Source: Adiantum capillus-veneris (lineage: Eukaryota > Streptophyta > Polypodiopsida > Polypodiales > Pteridaceae). Taken from it: DNA of 64,000 nucleotides. Position numbers and translations under genes: made by a program. The number at the start of each line of letters is the position of its first letter. Positions within the stretch are counted from its first letter, which is position 1. The notes under the pieces are model-generated. The model searched no databases, was not told the origin of the DNA, and saw nothing but the letters and a program-made list of their open reading frames with translations. Positions 1-11,129 of the stretch are shown here, piece by piece. Location of the stretch: the NCBI GenBank assembly GCA_014529385.2, contig CM043952.1, forward strand, positions 153,950,057 through 154,014,056. Reading direction: 5' to 3'.

Positions 1-488
1 GAACTGTCAAGCATTCTGAGCAAGTGACAGAAATGACCTAATTCTAAAATCCATTTTTAAAAATTCTAGTACCAAATGACCTAATAATCATGCTGATTCT
101 GTTGGTACCAAGAAAAGTCAATTTGGCCTCCCAACACTGATCACGATCCATGTTTCTCTGAATCAGTATAAGAGCAGAATTTGACCACAGAGAGAGGTAG
201 TCCCCAGGAACCTGGTGGTTTTCTCAAAATTGAAATTGGACTTGAATTGCTGATGTCGTGAGTAAAATTGTGGAGTATTGAAAAACCTAGGTAAATTTTG
301 TCGATTGAAAGCTCGAACTAACAAGAACGGCTGTAAACTCATAGCTATCAAGCATTTTTTGACAGGTTGCAAGTTCTAGAGAATACGACCCAACAAGTAA
401 GACCAAAACGGGGAATTCAAATTACTAATGAGGTAACCATGTTTGGATTTTGCAATATCAATTCTTCATGTATTTGTGATCAGGAAGA
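1..488 (+). other. Non-coding leader or LTR-internal boundary of A0
   Basis: No credible coding sequence on either strand. The stretch precedes the first gag-like ORF of A0 and resembles loosely the leader of A3 (a TTGACAG...TTGCAA block occurs before the gag of both, near 357 and 49437). It is probably the end of the 5' LTR plus untranslated leader, but no LTR end or primer-binding site could be fixed. Confidence 0.4.
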
Positions 489-2295
489 TTGTACCAAAAT
501 AGGAATCCGAGCATCATAGACCAAGTGAGCAATCACTCAACTGAAGGTAGCGTGTATCAAAGACCACTGCATCCTTTAGAAGCCATTGTAGAGGAAAGCT
601 TTTATGACACCTCGTCAGAAAGATCATACACCCTAATGGATGAAGAATCCAACAAGTTGAACCCTAAGGAAGTAACTTCCATGGGGGCAGGTCCTTCACA
701 ACCTCAATCTGACGTAAAATTGTTGTATTTAAAGTTTCAATTTGAAAATGTGCTTAAGGCCAAAATCTATAAGGATGGAATGGACCGCTACTATGTTAAG
801 TTGGAAAATAAGCTAAGCAAGTTCAACAACCTTGTAGATGTGGATTATGACAGAGACAGATACTTTGTCAGAGAGGGAATAATGTACCTAGTGGTTCACA
901 ACCCCTTTATTGTGGACAAATGGGGAATGACTGGCATGAAGAACAAGGTAGATGAAGAGCTAGCCAGACAACAATTATGTGGGGCTATATAAATTCAATA
1001 ATGGAGAACAAACGCCCTATTATGGATGCGATGAACCCCACATCAAGGAAGTCATTGACTATAAAAAAACTATATGTTTTTACTTACACAGAGGGGAGAA
1101 GTATCCAGGTGGTCATAATAGATAAGCATGGCCAAAAATACTCTCCTATGGACCATAAGGAGCTAGAGTGATATACATATTTTGAGGGACCACTCCACCA
1201 ATACTATGTAAATTCAAAAAAAGTTAAAACCACGACTACTCGCACAAGACTAGAAACTAGGAATGTAAGTCCAGTAAGAACCAGAGTGGAAGATTCTTTT
1301 GGACATCAACGGTTCCCAAACACAGGGCCTATGGGGTCAATGGGATCTAGGGCTTTTATGAACACACAAAGGGGCAGTGCAACACCTGATTTGACTTACA
1401 CAACTAGAATCCCTTTGGCTATTACACAAGATCAAACAAAATGACTTGATGAACGTATGGCGGATAGGTTACCAACTATAGTACCCAGCCAAAGTGAGAT
1501 AGAAAATTTGTCTGTTAGAACCCCTACGAAATCCTAGAAGGCAAAACAAGACAAGATAAAATCCAAACGAGAGAAAGAAAAAACAGCTTTCGAAACCAAA
1601 TTACTGCAAACAGAGGAACAATTGAGAATGGAAAGAGACCTTAAGGAAAAGGGCGATGTAACAAAACCATCATCAATACAGTCAGGAGGATCTATCTTGG
1701 TGGACAAGGTCTTTGAACCCTTGGATGCGATCTTGAAAGCTTATGAATCTAGATTAAAGCCCAACCAAACCCAATAGGATAGGTGGCTAATGTACCCTCA
1801 CCCGGGGTATGAAAAAGAGAGGTTAAAGATGTACAAGGAGCTCATCTAGGCTGCTCAAGCTCTTATGGAACCACTAGTTCCGACTGCTCCAAGGACTGAG
1901 GTGTTAATCCTTAAAGAAATTCAAGAGTTAAAGGAGCAAGGGATCGAAGACAAAGACAAAAAAGATTTGGGAAATGGAATGCATTTGGATACGAGGATGG
2001 CAGCCAATACAACAGATGGAATGTATTCACAAGCATCTAAGTCAATTCCTGGAGTGGAAGAACAATGGCCACAAGATCTGTGGGAGGATATCCGAAACAG
2101 AAAAGATGGAAGTGCAACACTTCAGTCAGCTCCTATCACTGAGATTCACCTCGAAAATGAGCTCTATCCAAATGATATCCGATCAATGTATGGTGATGCA
2201 GGTACAAAAATGTCGAAAGACAACAAACTTCAGTCGTTGAAGACGTTACCTTCATTCAAAAGTAAAAAAAGTACCATCTCAATGGAAAGTTAATC
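489..2295 (+). pseudogene. gag region of A0, broken
   Basis: Structural-protein region of A0 in several overlapping frames. The first readable piece (489-992) contains an acidic segment EEPSN-like and a block ending in WGM that matches the WG block of A3 near 49850. Around 990-1130 a third frame reads LYKFNNGEQTPYYG, comparable to the A3 segment near 49970. The later piece (1690-2295) carries VDKVFEPLDAILKAYESRLK, matched in A3 near 52150, and DLWEDIRNRKDGSATLQSAP, matched by HLWEKVREINDGSLTLKSAP in A3. The retrotransposon-gag core and the zinc knuckles present in A3 between these blocks are not seen here, so an internal deletion is likely. No function is expected from this copy. Confidence 0.7.
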
Positions 2296-2300
2296 CTAAG

Positions 2301-3250
2301 ATGATGGATATAAAAACTCTTCATGAATTGATGTCATCCCCTATCCGTTGTACGCTAACTCTATATGAGTTACTGCAAATAAGACCTCATCTTTGGGAAG
2401 AGATGGAATTTTTTTTGGAGAAAATAGGGTTGGTAATTTTTCCACCAATTGTTTCTCCAAAAACAATGAATAACCAAACCTCAAAACAAACTAAGCGTGA
2501 GCCAGTGCCAGTGAACAAGGTAGGAGACTATTGCGAAGGAGAAGAAGGAAACACAACCTTGCCTGTGGAGTACAAAGAAGTAAAAACGGTAGCGATATTG
2601 GATAGTGGAGCCGAAATTTCCATAGCCACCAAAGCAATGTGGGAAAAATGAGGAAATTCTACTCTAAGGAAAACTAGAATAAAACTTCAACTAGCGGATG
2701 GGTACTTGAGAGACCTATTGGCATTTTGGAGCAAATCGTAGTAGCCTCTTGAGGAATCGCATATGAACACACATTCGCTATTATGAATTTCAATAAGAGC
2801 AGCAATTTTGATATCATATTGGGTAGACCGTTAGGCGTCAGCTCAAAATGGTACAAGATTGGAATTACGACTATATCTACCTAAGACACAAGGATGTCAC
2901 TACTAAGATCAGTGTCACAAACCATAGTTATAGAGATGTGGAACGAACCCCTGGAGAGGAATTAAACTCCACAACTGACCAAGAAGGAGAAATACTTGCT
3001 TGGCTGCAAAACAAAGCTCGCAATTGGACATGTGGAACTTCTGACGGTGGTAGTTGAAAAAAGAGGATTGCATTCATGATAGGTCAATACAAGACGAGAC
3101 ATATGTATGAGAGCCTTTTCCGGAAGAGATGTTCGAACCTTTTGGACAATAGCAGATACTGGCCACTCTTGATGTGTGCGTGAATGAGGTGACCTTGACC
3201 AAATTCTGTGATGAGAAAGGATATGATATCATTCCATTCCAGATGATGAG
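2301..3250 (+). pseudogene. Retropepsin-like protease (PRO1) region of A0
   Basis: Aspartic protease between gag and RT. The readable block (2500-2650) shows VNKVGDYCEGEEGNTTLPV followed by an active-site-like ILDSGAEISIATKAMW; DSG is a normal retropepsin triad. The second half (2690-2840) reads across frames as a KLQLADG...FGIANF...IILGRP-type block, then RWYKIGITTI. Downstream text to about 3250 resembles the post-protease region of A3 (NWTCGTSDGGS in A0, IWTCGASENGS in A3). Stops at 2651 and several indels make it non-functional. Confidence 0.7.
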
Positions 3251-3989
3251 TATCACCCTAAGTCCAAAATCAAAATTGGAAGTCCTTCACAGGGAAGGGG
3301 TTGCAGATTGCCAACAGATAGTGGATGAGATCTTAGTAAGCGACCTTGACCAAAATAATGAGGAAACATTCTAGGACTCCATGGATAAGCTTTTAGAAGA
3401 CAACACGGACGACGAGCTTTCTAATAGTTCAGATCAAGACGTCAAACGGGAGAATTGACAAGTGATCCACTATAATCTTCCAAACCAAAATTCTTCAAGA
3501 CAGTGTAGATATTTTAATAACGCATGAACAAACAAAACAAGACAAAAAAATATTTAGTACCTCTATTAACATACAAAACACACTATATTTAAGGCTGGTT
3601 GAAGCAGCTAATTGCCTTAAAGGTGGGATATCAAAGAGGTACATGAAACCTGACTCAACCAAAACAAACTTGAAGAAGAAGAACAAACAAAAGCCACCTA
3701 AAAAAAAGTATTTCTGAAAAGGCAACGAAGTTATCCAAAATGGAGTGCAAACACAAATACAATGAATTGAAATGAACTTTGAAAGAAGTTTGGACAACAG
3801 AGTTGGAAACTGATGATGAATCAAACGATGATAAGTTTGATGCACCTTCCCACTATAAAAAGTACACTATTCAAGATAGAAAAATTATAGTGTAGAAGCC
3901 CAAACGAGACCCAAAAGAGCCTGGAACTTCATATGATGGGCCTAAGAAATCCAAATGCATAAACTTAGCAGAATCAGGCAAGGAACCTA
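3251..3989 (+). other. Decayed linker between PRO1 and RT of A0
   Basis: Coding-like only in short patches: an acidic serine/aspartate-rich piece near 3385-3450 and a basic segment near 3840-3980 (KYTIQDRKIIV...KPKRDPKEPGTSYDGPKKSK, read across frames). It is the variable linker that precedes RT in related elements. No independent gene is evident. Confidence 0.5.
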
Positions 3990-4990
3990 ACCAGCATACA
4001 TTGCCACCACGGACCTCATGGAAGAAGAAGAGTGGCTTCTGATAGATACACTCAGACGATATAAAGAGGTTTTTGGTTGGTCGTACAAAGACCTAAAGCG
4101 AATAGATCTAGATATCTGTCAGCACACGATACCCCTTAAAAGTGATGCCAGACCACGCAGACAACGTCCTTATACGTAAAATGAGACTTTTGCCAAAAAA
4201 TTAAGGAGGAGATAGAAAAACTAAAGGATGCGGAGTTTATGTGCGAGATTGAACACACCGATTGGGTGTCCCCAATTGTGGTATTACCCAAAAAGAATGG
4301 TTAATTGCGAGTCAGTGTAAACCTCAAACAGGTAAATACTGCCACCATCAGGGACAACTATCCACTACCAATAACATACCATGTAATTAAGAGGGTTGCA
4401 AGGAAGGAAAACTATGGAGGCCCATAGTTTTCTAGATGGGTTCTCAGGCTACAACCAATTGACCATAAAAACAAAAGATCAGCATAAGAGAGCTTTTGCA
4501 ATAGAGTGGGGCATATTTGCATACAGGGTAATGCCTTTTGGCCTGACCAATGCACCTGCCACTTTTCAAAGACTAATGAGTCATGCATTCAAGGAATATC
4601 TCAAACAATTTTTAGAGATATACATGGATGATCTTTGTGTTCATTACCTGAGAAGTGATCACATAACGCACCTAGAGAAAGTCTTCAAAAAGTGCATAAC
4701 TTATTGTATTTTTTTAAACCCTAAACAACGTGTCTTCATGGTAAGACAAGGTAAAATTTTGGGCCACATTGTGTCCAAAAATGGGATTTCCACTGATCAA
4801 GAAAAGATACAAATAGTTGCCGCACTACTGAGACCAACAAAAATGAAAGAAGTGCAGGCATTTATGGGTCATTGTGGATACTATAGGTGCTTCATATACA
4901 TGTATGCTTTAATAGATAAGTCTTTGTATGCCCTCATTGCTAAATTTGAATGGACAGAAGAATGTGAGTAGGCTTTTCACAAATTGAAGT
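3990..4990 (+). pseudogene. Reverse transcriptase of A0, broken
   Basis: Ty3/gypsy RT. An N-terminal block EEEEWLLIDTLRRYKEVFGWSYKDL is readable at 4020-4095, then HTIPLKSDARPRRQRPY, then a patch with several stops. From 4396 to 4971 the frame is open for 191 codons and contains FLDGFSGYNQLTI, the palm motif MPFGLTNAPATFQR and the catalytic YMDDLCV box (around 4621-4640), followed by LGHIVSKNGIS. The catalytic aspartates are present but frame breaks on both sides exclude activity. A stop at 4969 separates it from the RNase H part. Confidence 0.9.
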
Positions 4991-5430
4991 AAGGATTAAT
5001 TTTTGCTCCAATTTTGCAAGTCCCTGACTGGAGCAAGATCTTTCACATTCATGTTGATGCATTAGCCTATGTCGTAGGGTGCATATTAGCCCAGCCAAGA
5101 GAAAAAAAAATGGATTTTTCCATTTGCTATTCTAGTAAGCAGTTGAACAACGCATAGAAAAATTATACCACTACCAAGAGAAAAGGTCTAGGAATGATAT
5201 ATGCTGTCAAAAAAATTAGACATTACCTTCCTGCAAACAAGTTCGTTTTCTTCGTGGATCACCAAGCAGTGTTATATCTAGTAAACAAACCTTGCAACAC
5301 TAGAAGGATTGTTCATTGGTTTATCCTATTGCTTGAGTTTGATTTCACAGTAGTCGTTAAAAGGGAAACTGCACACACACACACAAGCAGATCATCTTTC
5401 AAGACTGTTCCATGGGGAAGCACCTGAAGG
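4991..5430 (+). pseudogene. RNase H of A0, broken
   Basis: Gypsy-type RNase H following the RT thumb. Readable blocks are ILQVPDWSKIFHIHVDALAYVVG (first catalytic Asp region), YTTTKRKGLGMIYAVKKIRHYLPANK and FVFFVDHQAVLYLVNKPC (5194-5300), ending in the LLEFDFTVVVK block. The usual catalytic Glu of the TEREGL motif is replaced by Lys here. Stops at 4969, 4990 and 5157, and an ACACAC expansion near 5373, interrupt the frame. Confidence 0.8.
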
Positions 5431-5493
5431 AATTGATGATGATCTTCCAAATCCGTACGTGTTTAACATTGAAATGGTTCCGAGGTGCAGTGA

Positions 5494-5639
5494 AGAGGTC
5501 ATCCCTCTACTTACAATCAGACCATCACAAGTAGAAAGACAACCATCAATCATACATCGAACAAGTAGAGGTCATCCCTCTACTTACAATCAGACCATCA
5601 CAAGTAGAAAGACAACCATCAATCATACATCGAACAAGA
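5494..5639 (+). repeat. 73-bp tandem duplication inside A0
   Basis: Two adjacent, essentially identical 73-bp copies (5494-5566 and 5567-5639) beginning AGAGGTCATCCCTC. The unit is not a multiple of three and so shifts the reading frame between RNase H and integrase. Confidence 0.9.
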
Positions 5640-5648
5640 AATCTCCAG

Positions 5649-7144
5649 CTTTTAGCAGGACGACTGTACAAGCAGGGTAAGGATGGGATTTTGAGACTAT
5701 GTATATAGCCGGACAAATACGAATACTACCTCAAACAGGCTCATATACAACATACAGGGTTTCAAAATGGAGAAACGCAAATACACCAAAGACTAAAAAT
5801 ACTAGGGGTCTACTGGAAAAACATGGAAAACGGTGTCCATACTTATGTAAAATCATGTGATATCCGTACAAAGCAACCTCCAGTGGAACATGCCACCCTG
5901 TTTCGAGTAGTGCAAGCACCCAAATGGAGTACTCACATAATCAAGTACTTAAAAAACAAGACCTTCCTAGAGGGATGGGGTAAGGCAAGAATGAGAGTTG
6001 TAGAAGAAGAAGCAAATCATTATTTGCTAATTGCAAACCAACTGTATAGATGGGGAAAGGACGAACAATTATGATTGTGTGCAACGAAAAGCAAATATTT
6101 GTTTATCCTAGAACAAGCACACTCGGGTCAGCCAGGGGGACATTTCTCTACTTATAAAATTGCAAAGCTAGTACTTCAAGCAGGAATATGGTGGCCAACA
6201 TTGTTTAGGGATGCGGAGGCATGTCAAAAGATGTGATGAATGTCAACGCACAAAACCACCCCTACAGAGAGACAAAATTCCATTACGGCCAATGATGGGA
6301 GTACGTGCTTTTGCCAAATGGGGCATAGATTTTATTGACCCCATCATACCTCCTACATACAGAACGCACGCAAAATACATCATCATAGTAGCAACAGATT
6401 ATTTGACCAAATGGGAAGAAGCAAAGGCAACACAGAAAAACAATGCACGGGCTACGGCTCAGTTCCTTTTTGAACATATCTTTACCAGATACGGTCTACC
6501 CATTGAAATATTGAGTGATAGAGAAACACACTTTGTGAACAATGTCATTGAAAGCTTACTTGATGAATTCATGGTGATCCATCACAAATCTGCACCATAT
6601 CACCCACAAGCTAACAGACAAGCAGAGAGTACCAATAAAATCCTATGCAACGGTGCTCACCAAAATAGTGAGTGACTCAAGGAATGATTTGGATCAAAAG
6701 CTACACTCTGTATTATGGGCTTACAGGGTAGCTTTTACAACTTCCATTGGAACCACTCCTTTTAACCTTTTGTTTGGGATTAATGCAATTCTACCCATGG
6801 AATTCTTAATTAACACATTACGAGTCGCAACACAATTAGGATGGACGAGACATGAGCTGTCGGAGAGACTAGAAATCTTCGAACAATTAGATGAAACCAG
6901 AATGAGAGCGGTAGCAGGTATATGTGCTCAAAAAAGACAAATGAAAGCTTTCCAAAAAGGGGATTATGTTTTGGTGTATACCCTAAAACAACACTCCAAA
7001 AAACTCAAAAAGCAAGGGATGGAGCCTTTTTTCATACATGATATATCACAAAGTGGCACCATCAAGCTTGCAACATTGGCAGGTGAGGAGATGCCTAATT
7101 GGGTAAGTGGTTGCAGGTTAAAGATATGTTTTTTTCCGTTGTGA
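5649..7144 (+). pseudogene. Integrase of A0 with a duplicated N-terminal H2C2 module, broken
   Basis: Two consecutive modules each read LLxxxLYxxGKD...QAH...YW or WWP...KxCD: the first at 5649-5890 (LLAGRLYKQGKDGIL, QAH at about 5740, KSCDIRTKQP) and the second at 6020-6260 (LLIANQLYRWGKDEQL, QAHSGQPGGHF, IWWPTLF, RCDECQRTKPP). The catalytic core follows at 6290-6650 with KWGIDFI, ATDYLTKW, ILSDRETHF and NRQAESTN, giving D, D and E residues in the expected order. The C-terminal part (6653-7143) contains LWAYRVAFTTSIGTTPF and the KGDYVLVY box. Stops, the 73-bp duplication and a frame change near 6660 make it a pseudogene. Confidence 0.85.
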
Positions 7145-7363
7145 CACCAGAAGAACTCCAAACAATACTTGCAGCAGATCAACAAAGAAGTCAAGCCCAT
7201 GATATTCAGGAATAGGCATAGCAAGAATCCAAGGTCAGAATATTAAAGCAAAAGAAACGGGAAAACCCTCAGAGAATTAACCAACAAAATAATTGTACCA
7301 ATTCCCCTCCAATCACATCCATACAAACGAAGTCTACATGGTTAGGTGACATAGATCTACAAA

Positions 7364-7660
7364 TTGTGTTGTAACTTGACGATCAAGCGCGCATTAGTGG
7401 AAACTGGGGCAAGAGAAAATGTTGTCAACTACTCCACCTTTATTGAAATTAACAAAAGAACCTCTGACGTCAAATACTATTGGATTCAAAGTGGCAAACA
7501 AAGGAACAATGAACAGCTCGGGACATGTAAATTTACCAATAACTGTTGATGGAACATTTTATCCTCATCAGTTTCATGTGGTCAAGGATATAAATCTTAA
7601 CAAAGCGGTTATTCTGTGACTGCCGTGGATGCGCACTTATCAAGACACACCAAATTGACA
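7364..7660 (+). pseudogene. Second protease-like domain (PRO2) of A0, downstream of integrase
   Basis: Two overlapping frames together give a retropepsin-like fold: ALVETGARENVVNYSTF at 7391-7441 (the position of the DTGA triad, Asp changed to Glu here), then LTKEPLTSNTIGFKVANK, VNLPITVDGTFYPHQFHVVKDIN and, after the stop at 7617, LPWMRTYQDTPN where families have the IxGxPW motif. The location after integrase is unusual for Ty3/gypsy, where protease lies between gag and RT; A0 also has that normal copy. An equivalent domain with an intact DTGA is present in E1 (19678). A frameshift and stops show this copy is dead. Confidence 0.7.
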
Positions 7661-7804
7661 GTATAATACATTACAACCCATGCTAGATAATAAATCTTTT
7701 GCCACACCATTTGTACAATCAGCTACATATGGGAACCTCTCCAATCAACACATGCTCCAATCCAAGAATGTTTTCAAACAATGGTCAGGAAAATGTGGGT
7801 TAAA

Positions 7805-8339
7805 AATATATTCTCCATCTTCATTACTATGCTATTATATATGCTAGGAAGAAGAGTGATGATAAGTGAGGAACTAATTCTTTCTCCTATGACATGTTTC
7901 TTCTTCCTCTTCCCTACCCTCATTCCCCAGTAGCTCTCTCCACCTTAAAGGTGTTTGAGGCCTTGGGACTGAGGCTTGGTATAGTTAATGCTTTCCACAA
8001 AGTTTATGCTATGCTCGTGATGCATGAAGGTTTCCATCTTCATTGCATCACCTAGGTCATAAGGAGCACAAATATTGTATTGTACCATTGATGGGAGAAA
8101 CTATAATAAAAATACCTGTTGGAGGGGAGACAGGCTCCACATAAATCCGATCCTCAACTGTTGTCATGTTCTCTAAACCCTCTGTCTTGCAAAAGTATTG
8201 CTCATGCCAAGTTAACTAAATGCTATGGTTATGTTGCTACCATCAATTACGTTCACCCTCTATGCTCACAAAGCAATTTCATAAAAGTAATTTTTCTAAT
8301 TTCTGTTACTCTCAAAGTTAATAGGCCATTTCCATTACA
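7805..8339 (+). repeat. 5'-truncated LTR of the same family as the two solo LTRs
   Basis: Shares long stretches with the solo LTR right half (63165-63913) and, in inverse orientation, with 43267-44100: TCTTTCTCCTATGA, CTCTCTCCACCTT, then the GGCTCCACATAAATCC and CCTCAACTGTTGTCAT blocks, and ends at an equivalent TTACA. The left part of the LTR is missing. It abuts a copia gag fragment at 8340, so either it is the truncated 5' LTR of C1 with a deletion of PBS and gag start, or an unrelated LTR that inserted there; the 3' LTR of C1 starts with a different sequence, which favours the second reading. Confidence 0.7.
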
Positions 8340-8902
8340 AGTGTCAGCTCACTTGAATGAGTTCAATGCACTTTGAGCCAATTGATTGCATAGAAGGTTC
8401 TTCTTAATGATACCCTAAAAGCTATGTTTTTGTTGACCACTTTGCTAGAAATTTGGGATACTTTCCATAGTATGGAAATTAGTAACAGTCTTATAGTGGA
8501 TGAACTCACCATGGAGAAGGCTGCTACATCGATGTTGACTAAAGAGAAGAACAAAACAATGATAGTGGGAAACATACTACTACTCTTAATGTTTGTGGTA
8601 GATCATAGTCAAGAAAGGAATCTATAGAAAGAGGAAAATCAAGAATGAAATCTTGTTCTCATCATGACATAACGTGTTACCATTGCAGTAAGTCTGGTCA
8701 TATACAAAAGGATTGTTTTAGATGGAAGAGAGAGCAAAGGAAAGTTAAAGGTAAGCAAGTTCAAGGAAACGGTGAGAAAAAAGGGTTGTCTGTGAAGATT
8801 GAAGAAGTAAACACAATGGAATCACATGGATATGTATTGTTCTTATCATCTCTTGACTATGATGTTTTAGCTGCAAGTTTGACTACTACCTTTCAAAACT
8901 AG
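8340..8902 (+). pseudogene. copia gag of C1 with CCHC knuckle
   Basis: Begins mid-domain with VSAHLNEFNAL (8340-8372), followed in another frame by DTLKAMFLLTTLLEIWDTF, the typical copia gag (UBN2) wording. The zinc knuckle CYHCSKSGHIQKDC with the usual CX2CX4HX4C spacing lies in the 85-codon frame at 8645-8902, followed by a basic tail. Stops near 8376, 8385 and 8627 interrupt it, and the N-terminal third of Gag is absent. Confidence 0.85.
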
Positions 8903-9125
8903 ATCGTGCATCACTTCATATAACTCCATGTGTAGAATGGTTTTCTACTTATGATGCTTCAAAAATACATGTAGTCCATCCTGGAAAATATTTTTCTTAT
9001 GACATAGTGGGCACTAGTCATGTGGAATTGTGGTTTGTTAATGGTTGTAACTTCACTTTGAGGAATGTGAGACACGTTTCAAAGTTGGCAAAAAGTTTGA
9101 TTAGCACTGGGCACCCTAATGACAA
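8903..9125 (+). pseudogene. copia protease remnant of C1
   Basis: Reads LDRASLHITPCVEWFSTYDASKIHVV...YDIVGTSHVELWFVNGCNFTLRNVRHVSKLAKSLISTGHPND across this stretch (broken here for length), the classic copia protease pattern ending in LKNVRHVP...SLISTG. The catalytic DSGAS has become DRASL. A deletion follows immediately and removes integrase. Confidence 0.8.
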
Positions 9126-9164
9126 GCTCTCTATGGGGAACAAAACAAGGATCCTATCAATGAT

Positions 9165-9675
9165 GTCATAATTTTGATGCTTCTATGATGTCTCAAGGTT
9201 TTAGGAGTGATGAAGATCGTTGCCTCTACATTAAAAAGGCTATAATGGTAGTCTTTTGATATTGATCTTGTATGTAGATGACATGCTTATCACTTAAAAA
9301 AGTAGTAGCAAGATAGGTCAAAGTTGCACAAGAACTTTAATATGAAGGATTTAGGAGAAGCCAATCACTTTCTTGGCATGAGTATGTCAAAGATAGGAGC
9401 AAGAAATTGCTTTATTTATCTCAGATTGAGTACATTTCTAAGGTACTTCAACATTTTAATATGGAGAGGGGTAAGGTATCCACTAGTCCCATTACCTCGA
9501 TATGTAAAACTTAGCCAAATTGATTGTCCTAAATCAAGTAAGAAAAGGCTGAAATGGCAAAGGTTACTTACGCATTTATGGTTGGTAGCTTGATGTAAAC
9601 CATGATTTCTACTCATCCAAATGTTGCATTTGTAGTCAGAGTTGCTAGTAAATACATGTCTAATCTTGGTAGGAA
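9165..9675 (+). pseudogene. copia reverse transcriptase C-terminal part of C1
   Basis: Readable blocks: FDASMMSQGFRSDEDRCLY, LYVDDMLIT (catalytic YVDD, near 9270-9296), FNMKDLGEANHFLGMSMSKIG (9334-9395) and, in a shifted frame, VVRVASKYMSNLGR just before E1. These are diagnostic of Ty1/copia RT. Several frameshifts are present and the RT N-terminus is missing. Confidence 0.85.
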
Positions 9676-10268
9676 TGTTAACCCTCACGGCTCACAGACA
9701 CCCCATCACATACGGCGGACGTGTATTATGTATTTGGTAGAGTCAGGTACCGGGCTTGTCGGACCAATAGGAAAAGGGTAAGAGTGATCGCCAATGAGAG
9801 GCGCACTCTAACTGGGACATTCAAGGGATTAGTTGGCTAAGCATGGGCGCCCAAGTGTGAATGGGGTGAGCTCATATAAAAGCCAACTAAACCTAAAATT
9901 CACTCATTCTCTCATTTGTGCAATAGAAGAGTGCTCTTGCTCCATCTCCATCTCCATCTTCTTCTTCTTCACCTCCGTGTGTGTGTGTGTGTATGTGTGA
10001 GAGAGAGAGAGAGAGAGGGAGAGTGTGTGTGCGATCGAGCATTACGAAGGCACGACGGCGGCAAAGCGGTTGAGCGCGGCACGACTGCAGCTTCTTCTTC
10101 ATCGCGGCGAGGAATCCACTACGAAGGCGAGCGTAGAGCGGTGAGTGGCACACCCTTTGCTCTCTTGAGCTTGCTAGTTTAGGCTTGTTGTGTGCTTGGA
10201 GCCATTTGTGGCTCGCACACGGTGTATCGGCAAGTCCTTTGCTTCGACAGTGCGGCAAGGAGCGCACA
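9676..10268 (+). repeat. 5' LTR of E1
   Basis: 593 bp, TG...CA ends, directly after target duplication AGGAA. Matches the 3' LTR at 22868-23452 almost throughout. It contains a TATA box at 9875-9881 and a TG/AG microsatellite (about 9977-10028) in the transcribed part. Short ORFs on both strands through this LTR recur in each LTR copy and are not genes. Confidence 0.97.
9875..9881 (+). promoter_or_regulatory. TATA box of E1 5' LTR
   Basis: TATAAAA preceded by GAGCTCA, at the same place in all four E1/E2 LTRs (E2 has CTCCTATAAAAG). It marks the U3/R boundary region; transcription would start some 30 bp downstream. Confidence 0.7.
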
Positions 10269-10272
10269 TTTT

Positions 10273-10290
10273 TGGCGCCGCTGCCAAGGA
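10273..10290 (+). other. Primer-binding site of E1 (tRNA-Asp type, diverged)
   Basis: TGGCGCCGCTGCCAAGGA lies 4 nt after the LTR. Compared with the perfect site of E2 it has three substitutions. The sequence is complementary to the 3' end of plant tRNA-Asp (GUC), a primer known for Athila-type elements. Confidence 0.8.
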
Positions 10291-11129
10291 AATGCCCTAC
10301 ACTAAGCTCGGTTAAGCACTTTACTCTTTCTTGTGGTGCAATTTCTATCATAGGAAAGGTAGGGAATGAGTGTGTGTAGTTGTGTGGAGAAGGATTTGTG
10401 AAGAAGGAAGGTGTGTGGTTGTGTGGAGAAGGTTTTTTGTTACACTGTACTGTCTTTTTTGTTTTCTGTTAAAGAAGGAGTTACATTTTTTTTGCAATGT
10501 ACTGTTAGAATTAAGGTATTAGCTATGGAATGTTAGTTCTGTAAGGTTCAATGTTAGTTCTGTAAGGTTAGTTTTGTAGATCTGTTAGCTACTGTAGTAC
10601 TGTGTAAACAGTGTTAGAGTGTGTGTGGCAGTATCTTCATTAGCTGTAAGTAGATAAGTTCGGTGTAGGTTAAGTGTGTGTGTGTGCGCGCGCGCGGCGC
10701 GGCCACGACGACTTTTTTTTTTAAAAAAAATTTAAAAATAATTTTTTATTTTTTTTTTAAATTTCAAAAATTTATTTTCGGACTGGGGATCATTCCCCAA
10801 GCTCAAACCCAAACCCAGACCTTAGTCCTCAATTTTAAAAAATAGTTTATACACCTTTTTATATTTAAAAACTATTTTTAGGATTTCGAGGACTATAAAA
10901 ACTATTTTTAGGATTTCGAGGGCTTCACGTAGCCGAAAAGAGAGCTGTAAATCACAGCACATTCCTTTAGCTAAAACGCTCGTCTTGAGCTTTTACACGC
11001 CATATTTTGTGGCTCGATTACAAAAAATAACCAAAAATAACGAAAAACTTGGGTTATAAACAAAAAAAAAAAAACTAAGTGAGCGGCCTTCAAGGGTACT
11101 CACCAACGCGCTTAGAGTGTGGAAGTCAT
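10291..11129 (+). other. Untranslated leader of E1
   Basis: About 840 bp, rich in T and A homopolymers, a short CG alternation near 10686-10697 and small direct repeats (GTTAGTTCTGTAAGGTT twice near 10530-10580). The block GGGGATCATTCCCCAAGC near 10786 has a counterpart in the E2 leader. No coding sequence is supported. Confidence 0.6.

Larger units (their letters stand above)
1..7790 (+). mobile_element. Decayed Athila-like Ty3/gypsy retrotransposon A0 (left end outside or unresolved)
   Basis: Domain order read in translation is gag, aspartic protease, reverse transcriptase, RNase H, integrase (Ty3/gypsy order), followed by a second protease-like domain. The reading frame is broken by many stops and indels, so this is an old inactive copy. 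Protein similarity to element A3 (49.5-53.8 kb) is obvious, for example the shared block VNKVG-YxEGEEGNTTLPV before the protease. I could not define LTRs or target duplications: the left edge lies at or beyond the window start, and the right end merges into a truncated LTR near 7800. Assignment to the Athila/Tat side rests on the RT and integrase wording and the long gag-pro region; it is inference from family knowledge. Confidence 0.85.

Noticed and set aside
9893..10351. ORFs on both strands through the E1 LTR (and the same in 23025-23451, 54357-54926 and 62618-63197)
   Set aside because: They recur in every LTR copy, run through a microsatellite and the PBS, differ in length between copies and contain no domain; they are by-products of LTR sequence.
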